From assembly GCF_017313765.1 (NCBI RefSeq), contig NZ_JAFLNC010000002.1, positions 558,001 through 622,000 on the forward strand: a stretch of 64,000 nt of DNA, written 5' to 3'. The stretch comes from Sneathiella sedimenti (GTDB lineage Bacteria > Pseudomonadota > Alphaproteobacteria > Sneathiellales > Sneathiellaceae). The translations under genes were made by a program, and so were the position numbers. The first letter of the stretch is position 1. Each line of letters starts with the position of its first letter. Of the stretch, positions 46,339-54,930 are shown piece after piece. Below the pieces are notes generated by a model that did not search any database, was not told the origin of the DNA, and was given only the letters and a program-made list of their open reading frames with translations.

Positions 46339-47319
46339 ATGACCATTCTGGTGACAGGGGCGGCGGGATTTATCGGCATGCATGTGTCGGAAGCGCTGCT
46401 GGCGGAAGGAAAGCGGGTTGTCGGTCTCGACAATCTCAACAGCTATTATGACGTGGGGCTGAAGAAAGCCCGGCTCGCGCGGTTGACGGGCCATAAGAAC
46501 TTCACCTTCCACCAGGTCGATATCGCCGATCGCGCGGCCTTTGCGGCGGCGATGGCGGCGCATACGGATATCACCTCTGTCGTCCATCTGGCGGCGCAGG
46601 CCGGGGTCCGCTACAGCCTGACCCACCCGTTCGACTATGCGGAGGCGAATGTCACGGGGTTTCTCGGCATCCTCGAATATTGCCGCGGCCTTGAAAGGCT
46701 GGACCATCTTGTCTATGCCAGTTCCAGCTCTGTCTATGGCGCGAATAACACGCTGCCGTACGCGGTGGATCAGGCGACAGACCGGCCGGTCTCCCTCTAT
46801 GCGGCGACGAAGAAGGCGAACGAGCTGATGGCCTACGCATACGCCCATCTCTACGGACTGCCGATGACGGGCCTGCGCTTCTTTACCGTCTATGGCCCGT
46901 GGGGGCGGCCGGACATGGCCTACTGGCTGTTTACCGAGAAAATCCTGACCGGCAAGCCGGTGCAGATTTATAACCAGGGCGACATGATGCGCGATTTCAC
47001 CTATATCGACGATGTGGTGTCGGGCGTGCTCTCGGTGCTGGCCAAACCGCCGGTAAAAAGCGGGGAGGGGCCGGCCCACAAGGTCTATAACATCGGCAAT
47101 AACAAACCGGAAAAACTGCTTGATTTCGTTGCGGTTATCGAGAAATGTCTCGGCATCGAGGCGCAACGCGAGCTGCTTCCCATGCAGCCGGGCGATGTGA
47201 AAGAAACCTTCGCGGATATTGACCCGCTGCGCCGGGATGTGGGATATGAACCCGCGACCTCCCTTGAGGAGGGCCTGCCGAAGTTCGTTAAATGGTACCA
47301 GAATTATTGTAAGGATTAA
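46339..47319 (+). CDS. UDP-glucuronate 4-epimerase-like NAD-dependent epimerase
   Basis: A 326-residue extended SDR. The NAD-binding motif TGAAGFIGMHV is at residues 6-16, the catalytic Tyr-Lys pair is in YAATKKANE, and SSSSVYGANNTLPYAVDQATDRPVSLYAATKKANELMAYAYAHLYGLPMTGLRFFTVYGPWGRPDMA plus YNQGDMMRDFTYIDDV match the UDP-glucuronate/UDP-galacturonate 4-epimerases. Such enzymes supply sugars for envelope polysaccharide. The ATG at 46339 is preferred to a TTG at 46324. It is followed 6 bp later by two thioesterase genes. Confidence 0.92.
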   Translation: MTILVTGAAGFIGMHVSEALLAEGKRVVGLDNLNSYYDVGLKKARLARLTGHKNFTFHQVDIADRAAFAAAMAAHTDITSVVHLAAQAGVRYSLTHPFDYAEANVTGFLGILEYCRGLERLDHLVYASSSSVYGANNTLPYAVDQATDRPVSLYAATKKANELMAYAYAHLYGLPMTGLRFFTVYGPWGRPDMAYWLFTEKILTGKPVQIYNQGDMMRDFTYIDDVVSGVLSVLAKPPVKSGEGPAHKVYNIGNNKPEKLLDFVAVIEKCLGIEAQRELLPMQPGDVKETFADIDPLRRDVGYEPATSLEEGLPKFVKWYQNYCKD

Positions 47320-47325
47320 CACTGC

Positions 47326-47802
47326 ATGTCGACAGAGTTCGATATCAATCAGATACAGAATATTATAGATCACGGCATTCCCCATTGTTCAGAGATCGGA
47401 ATCAGGGTCCATGACATGGATGCGGACGGTGTGGTCTTCAGCCTGCCGTATCAGGAGCGCTTTGCCGGGAACCCGGTTAATGGCGTGCTCCATGGCGGGA
47501 TCATCACCACCCTGATCGATACGGCGGCGGGCATGTGCATTTATGCGCGGCTCCGGGAATATATGCCGATTGCGACGCTGGACCTGCGCATCGATTATCT
47601 GAAGCCGGCCACGCCGGGGGAGGATGTGTTCACCCGCGCCACCTGTTACCGGGTGACGCGGCAGATCGCCTTCACCCGCGCCATCGCCTATCACAGCGAC
47701 CCGGAGGACCCGATCGCCAACAGCGTCGGCACCTTCATGCTGAAATCGACGCCCGGCAAATCCCTCGATGAAGCGGCGAAAGAGAAGGGAGCGACCTCAT
47801 GA
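47326..47802 (+). CDS. PaaI-type hotdog thioesterase (first of two)
   Basis: A 158-residue hotdog-fold protein. The catalytic-region signature NPVNGVLHGGIITTLIDTAAGMC lies at about residues 48-70, followed by PIATLDLRIDYLKPATPGEDVFTRATCYRVTRQIAFTRAIAYH. Such enzymes hydrolyse acyl-CoA thioesters; substrate unknown. It starts 6 bp after the epimerase and its last codons overlap the next thioesterase by 4 bp (ATGA), indicating coupling. Confidence 0.9.
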   Translation: MSTEFDINQIQNIIDHGIPHCSEIGIRVHDMDADGVVFSLPYQERFAGNPVNGVLHGGIITTLIDTAAGMCIYARLREYMPIATLDLRIDYLKPATPGEDVFTRATCYRVTRQIAFTRAIAYHSDPEDPIANSVGTFMLKSTPGKSLDEAAKEKGATS

Positions 47803-48248
47803 CGGCAATGAGCGCGGAAGATTTCGTCGCCCTGATCAATACGGCGAAGGACAGCAAGGACTGGCGGCCGGTTTTTGAGATCATCCCCTATTTCACCTTT
47901 CTCGGGCTGCGGCTGGAAGAGACCGACGGCAAGTTCATCAGCGTCCTCTCGGAAGACAGGAAATTCATCGGCAACCCGACCCTGCCGGCCCTGCATGGCG
48001 GGGTCGTGGGGGCGTTCCTGGAAAGTGCGGCGCTGGTCCATCTGCTGGCGACGCAGGAGGTGACGCAGCTGCCGAAAATCATCAATATCACGGTGGAGTA
48101 TCTTCGTTCCGGCAAGCCGATCGAGACCTATGCCGAGGCGGTCATCACCAAGCCCGGCCGCCGGGTCGCCAACTTGCGGATCGAGGCTTGGCAGAAGGAC
48201 CGGAACAAGCCGATTGCCGCCGCCCATGCCAATTTTCTTGTCAGCTAG
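47799..48248 (+). CDS. PaaI-type hotdog thioesterase (second of two)
   Basis: A 149-residue hotdog-fold protein. Its core reads GNPTLPALHGGVVGAFLESAALVHLLATQ at about residues 58-86, with LPKIINITVEYLRSGKPIETYAEAVITKPGRRVANLRIEAWQ after it. It aligns along its length with the preceding gene, though the DTA region is replaced by ESA, so the acidic residue after the second helix is Glu. It overlaps its partner by 4 bp. A hetero-oligomer with the first protein is possible by inference. Confidence 0.88.
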   Translation: MTAMSAEDFVALINTAKDSKDWRPVFEIIPYFTFLGLRLEETDGKFISVLSEDRKFIGNPTLPALHGGVVGAFLESAALVHLLATQEVTQLPKIINITVEYLRSGKPIETYAEAVITKPGRRVANLRIEAWQKDRNKPIAAAHANFLVS

Positions 48249-48302
48249 GGATTGCTTCCTAAATGAACAGGGAGCGCCCTTTTTTGTTGGAGTGAGTTAT
48301 TT

Positions 48303-50075
48303 ATGACCGAAGCTGCCCTTGCCAATCTGCCCGAATGGGACCTGAGCGATCTTTACCCGTCCCGAACCTCCCCGGAACTGGTCGAGGACCTGGATACGGC
48401 GGCGCGGGATGCCAAGGCCTTCGCCGAACAGTACAAGGGAAAGCTCACGGTGCTGGACGGGCAGGAACTCTATCTCGCCATCGCCAAATATGAGGAGATC
48501 GGCGAGTTGGAAGGGCGGATCATGTCCTATGCCTATCTGGTCTATGCCGGCAACATGTCGGACCCGGAGATCGGCAAGTTCTTCCAGACCATGCAGGAGA
48601 AGATCAGCGCCATCGGCACTGACCTCCTGTTCTTCACGCTGGAACTCAACCGGATCGAGGAAGACAGGCTGCAGGCGATGTATGAGGGCAGCAGCCTCAA
48701 GAAGTACGAGCCTTGGCTGGACAATGTCCGGGCCCTGAAACCCTATCAGCTGGCGGACGACATCGAGAAACTGCTCCACGAGAAGGACATCTCCGGACGG
48801 AGCGCCTGGGTGCGGCTGTTCGACGAGACCATTGCCGGTCTCAAGTTCAACGTCGATGGCGAGGAAATGTCCTCCCAGAAGGCGTTGCACCTGCTTTCCA
48901 ATCCCAACGGGGAAATCCGCAAGAAGGCCGCGAAGAGCATCGGCAAGGTGTTTGGCGAGAATGTGCGCCTGTTTTCCCTGATTACCAACACGCTTGCAAA
49001 GGACAAGTCGATCGAGGATGAGTGGCGCGGATCGCCCGAGCCGGCCGCCATGCGCCATCTCTCCAACCAGGTCGAGGCCGAGGTCGTCGACGCCCTGTCG
49101 GAGGCCGTGCAGGCCGCCTATCCGACGCTGTCACATCGCTATTACGCGATCAAGGCGAAATGGATGGGGCAGGAGAAGATCGACTACTGGGACCGCAATG
49201 CGCCGCTACCTGATTCCGATGATCGCCTGATCCCGTGGGAGGAGGCGCGCGACACGGTGCTGGAGGCTTATGGCCGATTCTCGCCGGCACTGTCCGATCT
49301 TGGACGGCAGTTCTTTGAAAAACCGTGGATTGACGCCTCGGTCCGGCCCGGGAAATCACCGGGCGCCTTTGCCCATCCGACGGTGCCGAGCGTGCATCCC
49401 TATCTGCTCCTGAACTATCAGGGCAATATCCGCGACGTGATGACGCTGGCCCATGAGCTGGGCCATGGCGTGCATCAGCTGCTGGCCGCGCCGCAGGGCG
49501 GATTGCTGGCCAATACGCCGCTGACCCTGGCCGAGACCGCGAGCGTCTTCGGGGAGCAGCTCACTTTCCGCGCCCTTCTTGAAAAAGAGGCCGATCCCGA
49601 CAAGCGACGGATCATGCTGGCCGGCAAGGTCGAGGATATGCTCAATACCGTGGTGCGCCAGATCGCCTTCTATGAGTTCGAGAAGCGCCTGCATGAGGCG
49701 CGCCGGAAAGAGGAACTGTCGCCCGACCAGATCGGCGAGATCTGGATGGCGGTGCAGAAGGAAAGCCTCGGCCCGGCCATCCGGCTGCATGACGAGTACC
49801 AGTATTACTGGAGCTATATCCCGCATTTCATCCATTCGCCCTTCTATGTCTATGCCTATGCCTTCGGCGATTGTCTCGTAAACGCGCTTTACGCCATCTA
49901 TCAGGAGGCGGAGAGCGGCTTCCAGGACAAGTATTTCGACATGCTGAAGGCGGGCGGCACGCTCCGGCACAAGGAGTTGCTGGCGCCGTTCAATCTCGAT
50001 GCGTCGGACCCGGCGTTCTGGTCGAAGGGGCTGAGCGTGATCGAGGGCTTTATCGACGAGCTGGAGGCGCTTTAG
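48303..50075 (+). CDS. M3-family oligoendopeptidase (PepF type)
   Basis: A 590-residue cytoplasmic metallopeptidase that cleaves short peptides. The zinc motif HELGH is at residues 384-388 (TLAHELGHGVHQLLA), with the downstream Glu in LTLAETASVFGEQLTF about 25 residues on. The N-terminal half is helical (DLSDLYPSRTSPELVEDLD...), as in PepF/M3. Length is typical. GGAGTGAG precedes the ATG. Same strand as the thioesterases, 54 bp after them, but no functional tie is evident. Confidence 0.93.
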   Translation: MTEAALANLPEWDLSDLYPSRTSPELVEDLDTAARDAKAFAEQYKGKLTVLDGQELYLAIAKYEEIGELEGRIMSYAYLVYAGNMSDPEIGKFFQTMQEKISAIGTDLLFFTLELNRIEEDRLQAMYEGSSLKKYEPWLDNVRALKPYQLADDIEKLLHEKDISGRSAWVRLFDETIAGLKFNVDGEEMSSQKALHLLSNPNGEIRKKAAKSIGKVFGENVRLFSLITNTLAKDKSIEDEWRGSPEPAAMRHLSNQVEAEVVDALSEAVQAAYPTLSHRYYAIKAKWMGQEKIDYWDRNAPLPDSDDRLIPWEEARDTVLEAYGRFSPALSDLGRQFFEKPWIDASVRPGKSPGAFAHPTVPSVHPYLLLNYQGNIRDVMTLAHELGHGVHQLLAAPQGGLLANTPLTLAETASVFGEQLTFRALLEKEADPDKRRIMLAGKVEDMLNTVVRQIAFYEFEKRLHEARRKEELSPDQIGEIWMAVQKESLGPAIRLHDEYQYYWSYIPHFIHSPFYVYAYAFGDCLVNALYAIYQEAESGFQDKYFDMLKAGGTLRHKELLAPFNLDASDPAFWSKGLSVIEGFIDELEAL

Positions 50076-50194
50076 GCGGGGTCGGTCCAGCTTTTTATTG
50101 CATTGCACACGACAATCTGTTGCCCGACGGACATTTTTCGGTATATTTCAGGTCAATTTATTAACTACCTGACAAAAGTGAGGGGTCTGTCATT

Positions 50195-50323
50195 ATGAGT
50201 GAGCAAGGCAATATGGACATTTCGGCGCAGCGGGAATCCTACGGGGCATTTATCAAGCTGTTTAAATACAGCACTATTTTCCTGGTAGTCCTGCTGATCC
50301 TGATGGCTATCTTCCTGACATAG
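50195..50323 (+). CDS. aa3-type cytochrome c oxidase subunit IV-like peptide
   Basis: A 42-residue protein: MSEQGNMDISAQRESYGAFI followed by a single membrane segment with KYSTIFLVVLLILMAIFLT. The N-terminal pattern (D-I..Q..SY..F) and one helix match the bacterial aa3 COX subunit IV family, a small subunit first seen in alphaproteobacterial oxidase structures. GTGAGG lies 11 bases before the ATG. It is 92 bp ahead of pntAA, a recurring placement in alphaproteobacteria; the oxidase itself is not in the window. Confidence 0.85.
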   Translation: MSEQGNMDISAQRESYGAFIKLFKYSTIFLVVLLILMAIFLT

Positions 50324-50331
50324 GGAAAACG

Positions 50332-50347
50332 GGCCGCCGCGGCGGCC
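50332..50347. repeat. 16-bp GC palindrome between COX IV and pntAA
   Basis: GGCCGCCGCGGCGGCC at 50332-50347 is perfectly self-complementary. It lies 8 bases past the small oxidase gene and 69 bases before pntAA. With no T tract it is not a normal terminator; it could slow polymerase or shape mRNA ends. Confidence 0.5.
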
Positions 50348-50415
50348 AGTAGCCTCCTTTGGCGTGGCGGGGCGCCTTTCTATCCCGCAACAAATAACAG
50401 ATAAGAGGATCGATT

Positions 50416-51567
50416 ATGAAGATCGCTATCCCCCGGGAGCGTCGGGAAAATGAAAAGCGCGTCGCGGCATCGCCGGACTCTGTAAAGAAGTTCGTCGGTC
50501 TGGGCGCCGAGGTAATTGTCGAGACGGGAGCCGGTGTCACCAGTTCTTTCTCCGACGCGGAATTCGAGGCTGCGGGCGCGAAGATCGCCCCCGATGAGGC
50601 CAGCGCCCTGAAAGACGCCGATGTCGTGCTGAAAATCCAGCGCCCGCTCACCAAGGAAGAGGGCGAGGATGAAGTCGCGCTGATGAAGAAGGGCGCAACG
50701 CTGATCGGCCATCTCGCCGCGCTTCAGAACAGGGACCAGGCGGAAAGCTATGCCAAGGCCGGGATCACCGCGATCTCGTTGGAGTTGCTGCCGCGCATCA
50801 GCCGCGCCCAGTCCATGGATATTCTCTCCAGCCAGTCAAACCTCGCCGGTTACAAGGCCGTGCTGGACGCGACGGCGGAATATGGCCGCGCCCTGCCGAT
50901 GATGATGACCGCCGCCGGGACCATCGCGCCCGCCAAGATTTTCATTATGGGTGTCGGGGTTGCCGGCCTTCAGGCAATCGCCACCGCGCGCCGCCTCGGT
51001 GCCATCGTGACTGCGACGGACGTGCGCGCGGCAACGAAGGAGCAGGTCGAGAGCCTTGGCGCGAAATTCGTCATGGTCGAAAGTGACGAGACCGGCGAGA
51101 CCGAAGGCGGCTACGCCAAGGAAATGAGCGACGACTACAAGAAACGCCAGGCGGAGCTTGTGTTCGAGCATATCAAGAAACAGGACATCGTCGTCACCAC
51201 CGCCCTGATCCCGGGCCGCGAGGCGCCGATCCTGATCACGGACGAGATGCTAGCCGTAATGAAGTCGGGCTCGGTCATCGTTGATCTCGCGGTCGAGGCA
51301 GGGGGCAATGTCACCCAGTCGAAGCCCGGCGAGATTGTCGAAACCGACAATGGCGTCAAGATCGTCGGCCACCTCAATGTCCCGAGCCGGCTGGCGAGCG
51401 ATTCCTCGTCCCTGTTCGCGAAGAACCTTTTCAATTTCCTCAACCCCATGATCGACAAGGAAACGGGGAATTTGAACCTGAACTGGGAGGACGAGCTTGT
51501 TCTCGGCACCGCGCTGACCCGCGATGGCAACATTATCCACCCGCAACTAACCGAGGGAGGGAACTGA
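50416..51567 (+). CDS. pntAA: Proton-translocating transhydrogenase subunit alpha 1
   Basis: A 383-residue NAD(H)-binding domain I protein. The N-terminal MKIAIPRERRENEKRVAASPDSVKKFVGLGAEV and the Rossmann region FIMGVGVAGLQAIATARRLGAIVTATDVRAATKEQVESLGAKFV (about residues 176-220) are as in PntAA of Rhodospirillum and relatives, where the alpha subunit is split in two. The enzyme uses proton flow to move hydride from NADH to NADP. A GAGGATCG site precedes the ATG. pntAB follows after 2 bp. Confidence 0.96.
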   Translation: MKIAIPRERRENEKRVAASPDSVKKFVGLGAEVIVETGAGVTSSFSDAEFEAAGAKIAPDEASALKDADVVLKIQRPLTKEEGEDEVALMKKGATLIGHLAALQNRDQAESYAKAGITAISLELLPRISRAQSMDILSSQSNLAGYKAVLDATAEYGRALPMMMTAAGTIAPAKIFIMGVGVAGLQAIATARRLGAIVTATDVRAATKEQVESLGAKFVMVESDETGETEGGYAKEMSDDYKKRQAELVFEHIKKQDIVVTTALIPGREAPILITDEMLAVMKSGSVIVDLAVEAGGNVTQSKPGEIVETDNGVKIVGHLNVPSRLASDSSSLFAKNLFNFLNPMIDKETGNLNLNWEDELVLGTALTRDGNIIHPQLTEGGN

Positions 51568-51569
51568 TT

Positions 51570-51863
51570 ATGGATATGGTAGATCCAACCGTTTTCCGGC
51601 TTGCCATTTTTGTGCTCGCCATTTTTGTCGGCTATTACGTGGTCTGGAGCGTGACACCGGCCCTGCATACGCCGCTGATGGCCGTCACTAACGCGATTTC
51701 CTCGGTGATTATCGTCGGCGCGCTTATTGCGGCGGGCCCGGCGGACTTGACCCTCGCGAAGGTCTTCGGCTTTGTCGCCATCGTGCTCGCCTCGGTCAAT
51801 ATCTTCGGGGGCTTCCTCGTGACCCAGCGGATGCTGTCCATGTACAAGAAAAAACAGAAATAA
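51570..51863 (+). CDS. pntAB: Proton-translocating transhydrogenase subunit alpha 2
   Basis: A 97-residue membrane protein with three or four helices (FRLAIFVLAIFVGYYVVWSV, SSVIIVGALIAAG, VFGFVAIVLASVNIFGGFLVTQRML). The conserved PALHTPLMAVTNAISSVIIVGAL stretch identifies it as the second half of the split alpha subunit, contributing the N-terminal part of the proton channel domain. It sits 2 bp after pntAA and 12 bp before pntB. Confidence 0.95.
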   Translation: MDMVDPTVFRLAIFVLAIFVGYYVVWSVTPALHTPLMAVTNAISSVIIVGALIAAGPADLTLAKVFGFVAIVLASVNIFGGFLVTQRMLSMYKKKQK

Positions 51864-51875
51864 GGGGGACGATCC

Positions 51876-53264
51876 GTGTCAGCAAATTTTACGGCGCTTG
51901 CCTATCTGGTCTCCGCCATTCTCTTCGTTCTGGCGCTTCGCGGCCTGTCCTCACCGGACAGCTCCCGGCGCGGGAATATCATGGGCATGGCCGGTATGGC
52001 CATCGCCATCATTGTTACCATTCTCCGGCCCGACGTCCTCTCCTATGAGTGGATCATCGGCGGTATCGTCATCGGCGGCGCCATCGGCGCGGTGATTGCC
52101 CAGCGCATCGCCATGACCGCCATGCCGCAGCTTGTAGCGGCATTCCACAGCCTCGTCGGTCTTGCCGCCGTGCTGGTTGCCGCGGCCGCCTTCTACAACC
52201 CGGACGCCTATGGCATTCTCGGGGCAGGGGGCGAACTGACGGTTCTCTCCCGCGTGGAAATGTCCATCGGTGTCGTGGTCGGCGCCATCACCTTCTCCGG
52301 CTCCATCATCGCCTTTACCAAGCTGCAGGGGCTTGTCTCCGGCAACCCGGTTGTTTTTCCGGGCCAGCATTTCGTAAACCTGCTGATCGGCCTGGCCATC
52401 GTCGCGTTGATTATCTGGTTCTGCCTTGATCTTGACCCGACGATCTTCTGGGCGATGACCATCCTGGCCTTCGTCATCGGCTTCCTGATCATCATCCCGA
52501 TCGGCGGCGCCGATATGCCGGTGGTGGTCTCGATGCTGAACAGCTATTCCGGCTGGGCGGCAGCGGGTATCGGCTTTACGCTGGAAAACACCGCGCTGAT
52601 CATCGTCGGCGCGCTGGTCGGCTCTTCCGGTGCGATCCTCTCCTACATCATGTGTAAGGCGATGAACCGCTCCTTCTTCAGCGTGATCCTCGGCGGCTTC
52701 GGCGGCGATACGGCAGCGGCCGGTCCCGACAAGGGCGACCGTCCTTACAAGGCGGGCTCTGCTGACGATGCGGCCTTCATCATGAAGAATGCCGGCAAGG
52801 TCATCATCGTGCCGGGCTACGGCCTCGCGGTGGCGCAGGCCCAGCATGCCCTGCGCGAGATGGTCGATGCTCTGAAAGCGGAAGGGGTCGAGGTTGTCTA
52901 TGCCATTCATCCGGTCGCGGGTCGTATGCCCGGCCATATGAATGTGCTGCTGGCCGAGGCTCAGGTGCCCTATGACGAGGTGTTCGAGCTTGAAGAAATC
53001 AACTCCGACTTCTCCGGCGCCGATGTGGCGCTGGTGGTGGGGGCGAACGACGTGACCAACCCGGCCGCGCGCGATGACCCGTCCAGCCCGATCTATGGCA
53101 TGCCGATCCTTGATGTGGACAAGGCGCGGACGGTTCTGTTCGTGAAACGCTCCATGTCCTCCGGTTACGCCGGCATCGACAACGATCTTTTCTATAAAGA
53201 CAACACCATGATGCTCCTCGCCGACGCGAAGAAAATGGTCGAGGATATCATCAAGGCGCTGTAA
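51876..53264 (+). CDS. pntB: Proton-translocating transhydrogenase subunit beta
   Basis: A 462-residue protein with a GTG start at 51876 behind AAGGGGGAC. About nine membrane helices (residues 5-260) form the rest of the proton channel, including GGADMPVVVSMLNSYSGWAAAGIGF. The C-terminal NADP-binding domain III shows VIIVPGYGLAVAQAQHALREM (about residue 310), HPVAGRMPGHMNVLLAEAQVPYDEV and GANDVTNPAARDDPSSPIYGMPI. It completes pntAA-AB-B and is followed by a strong terminator. Confidence 0.96.
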   Translation: MSANFTALAYLVSAILFVLALRGLSSPDSSRRGNIMGMAGMAIAIIVTILRPDVLSYEWIIGGIVIGGAIGAVIAQRIAMTAMPQLVAAFHSLVGLAAVLVAAAAFYNPDAYGILGAGGELTVLSRVEMSIGVVVGAITFSGSIIAFTKLQGLVSGNPVVFPGQHFVNLLIGLAIVALIIWFCLDLDPTIFWAMTILAFVIGFLIIIPIGGADMPVVVSMLNSYSGWAAAGIGFTLENTALIIVGALVGSSGAILSYIMCKAMNRSFFSVILGGFGGDTAAAGPDKGDRPYKAGSADDAAFIMKNAGKVIIVPGYGLAVAQAQHALREMVDALKAEGVEVVYAIHPVAGRMPGHMNVLLAEAQVPYDEVFELEEINSDFSGADVALVVGANDVTNPAARDDPSSPIYGMPILDVDKARTVLFVKRSMSSGYAGIDNDLFYKDNTMMLLADAKKMVEDIIKAL

Positions 53265-53284
53265 CAACCGCCTGTATCCAAAAC

Positions 53285-53316
53285 AAAAGCCGCTGGTGAG
53301 AGCCAGCGGCTTTTTT
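53285..53316 (+). terminator. Terminator after pntB
   Basis: AAAAGCCGCTGG (53285-53296) pairs with CCAGCGGCTTTT (53303-53314), with a 6-nt loop and a run of six T, 20 bases after the pntB stop. Confidence 0.9.
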
Positions 53317-53395
53317 GTGATCCGGCGCACTTGATTACTCTGTGGAAAAGTGCATCTTCCGCTTAGGGATATTTATTCTCTTTAAAGGACAAATC

Positions 53396-53512
53396 ATGCG
53401 CATTTTACTGATCGGGGCGGTGCTGTTTTTGCTGGCGGCCTGCCAGACGACGACGGCCGAGCAGGACCCGAACCTGATGTGCTGTACCTGGGGCAATAAA
53501 CAGCATCCGTGA
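53396..53512 (+). CDS. Tiny putative lipoprotein
   Basis: A 38-residue product, MRILLIGAVLFLLAACQTTT then a polar tail AEQDPNLMCCTWGNKQHP. The hydrophobic start ends in a good lipobox (LAAC), so the mature peptide would be about 23 residues with a lipid-modified Cys15 and a CC pair. AAAGGAC lies 6 bases before the ATG. It has no named family that I know. It stands between the pntB terminator and a convergent flavin enzyme. Confidence 0.6.
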   Translation: MRILLIGAVLFLLAACQTTTAEQDPNLMCCTWGNKQHP

Positions 53513-53533
53513 ACCGGCGCTTAAGGCGTTCCC

Positions 53534-54151
53534 CTAGTAGAGGTTTTCCTTGTAGGCGACCTTCAGATAGGCGTCGGACTGCTCGGCGTCCATCCCGGCG
53601 ATCTGGTCGGCGAGGACCTGTCCCAGCGTCGGGAACACCGTGCGCTCGACCTGTACCTCCGGGTCCCAGAGCTTCGAGCGGATCAGCGCCTTTGCGCAAT
53701 GCATATAGGCCGACGTCACCTCCACCTTCAGCACCGAGCGCGGCAGCTTGCCATTGACGGCATGGGCCTCCATCAGCGCCGGATCAAGGCTGATCGTCGC
53801 CCTGCCATTGATGCGCAGGGTCTCGTTAATCCCCGGCACCAGAAAGATCAGGCCAACGGCGGGATTGCGGATAATATTGATCAGGCTGTCGAGGCGGTTG
53901 TTGCCCGGCCGGTCGGGAATGGCCAGCGTTTTGTCATCGAGCACGGTGACAAAGCCCGGCGCATCACCGCGCGGGGAGGCATCGGCCGTCCCGTCGCCGC
54001 CATCGGTTCCCATCACCAGAAAGGGCGACAGCGCGATGAAGTTCCGGAAATGCGTGTCGAGTTTGCGGATTTCCTTCTGGACCGCCCGTTCCCCCGGCTG
54101 CTTGTAAACGCTGTAAAGCTCGTCAACGGTGGTGATTGTATGCTCTGTCAT
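53534..54151 (-). CDS. Pyridoxamine 5'-phosphate oxidase-like FMN protein
   Basis: A 205-residue split-barrel protein of the MSMEG_1061-like PPOX group. Typical stretches are FIALSPFLVMGTDGGDGTADASPRGDAPGFVTVLDDKTLAIPDRPGNNRLDSLINIIRNPAVGLIFLVPGINETLRINGRATI, which build the FMN site, and a C-terminal HCAKALIRSKLWDPE. Substrate unknown. Single gene, divergent from the cytochrome b561 gene across about 150 bp. Confidence 0.9.
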   Translation of the reverse strand: MTEHTITTVDELYSVYKQPGERAVQKEIRKLDTHFRNFIALSPFLVMGTDGGDGTADASPRGDAPGFVTVLDDKTLAIPDRPGNNRLDSLINIIRNPAVGLIFLVPGINETLRINGRATISLDPALMEAHAVNGKLPRSVLKVEVTSAYMHCAKALIRSKLWDPEVQVERTVFPTLGQVLADQIAGMDAEQSDAYLKVAYKENLY

Positions 54152-54304
54152 GGCCTTTTCCCTGGCTGTTCTTGTTCTTGCCCCTGCATCATACCCGCCT
54201 TGCGCGCAAATTTGTAGATAAGTTTTTTGATATAAATCATTGGCGAGGCCGGGAGAATAGCCTTATCGTTTACACACTGTGCCCTGCAATTCCGGAGCTT
54301 GCCC

Positions 54305-54895
54305 GTGTTCTACGACCGTTTTACCCGTTTCCTGCATGTTCTGTTCGCCTTTGGCATTGTCATCCAGCTGGTGATCAGTGAATGGATGGTCCACCCCAAG
54401 CCGGACCGGGCCGCCAATTTTCTCTATGAAATCCATGAGAAGCTGGGCGTCGCGCTCCTGGTCGTGCTGGTGATCCACTGGCTGTGGTCGCTGATCCGGG
54501 GCGGCCCGGTCCCGCTGGGCCAGCTGTTCCCCTGGTTTGCCGCCGCGCGCCGCGCCGCGCTCTGGCAGGACATCAAGCATTATCTCGCCTCCTTCGTGAA
54601 ACTGCGGCTTCCCGGGGCGGAGGAGCCCAGCCCCCTTGCCGGGGCCATACAGGGGGTCGGGCTGGTGATTGCCACGGTGATGGCGGCGACGGGCACGCTG
54701 ATCTTTTTCAATGTGGACGACAGCTGGCAGTTCAGCAGCTGGCTGAGTGCGGTGAAGGAGGTCCACAAGTTCCTTGGGCCGGTGATGTGGACCTATCTGG
54801 CGGTTCATGTCGGCGCGTCGGTCCTGCATGAGATTTTCGGTCACCGGTTGATCCACCCGATGTTCAGGTTTCGCAAAAAAAATCCGGACAGCTGA
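54305..54895 (+). CDS. Cytochrome b561-family diheme membrane protein
   Basis: A 196-residue protein with four hydrophobic helices. Helix 1 has RFLHVLFAFGIVIQLVISEW, helix 2 region NFLYEIHEKLGVALLVVLVIHWLWSL, and helix 4 HKFLGPVMWTYLAVHVGASVLHEIF; their His residues are the likely ligands of two b-hemes. Such proteins carry electrons between quinone and periplasmic acceptors or superoxide. GGAG at 54294-54297 places the start at the GTG 54305, with a TTG at 54299 as alternative. Its stop lies inside a bidirectional terminator. Confidence 0.87.
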   Translation: MFYDRFTRFLHVLFAFGIVIQLVISEWMVHPKPDRAANFLYEIHEKLGVALLVVLVIHWLWSLIRGGPVPLGQLFPWFAAARRAALWQDIKHYLASFVKLRLPGAEEPSPLAGAIQGVGLVIATVMAATGTLIFFNVDDSWQFSSWLSAVKEVHKFLGPVMWTYLAVHVGASVLHEIFGHRLIHPMFRFRKKNPDS

Positions 54896-54910
54896 CGCGG
54901 CCCGGATTTT
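54875..54910. terminator. Bidirectional terminator overlapping the cytochrome b561 stop
   Basis: AAAATCCGG (54879-54887) pairs with CCGGATTTT (54902-54910). A runs precede and T runs follow, so it works for the cytochrome gene and for the convergent chemoreceptor gene. The cytochrome stop codon (54893-54895) lies in the loop. Confidence 0.75.
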
Positions 54911-54930
54911 CCTGTAGCTGGGGCGGGCGG

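Noticed and set aside
50332-50347. GC palindrome as a rho-independent terminator of the COX IV gene
   Set aside because: The stem is strong but no T tract follows on either strand, so it is listed only as a repeat.
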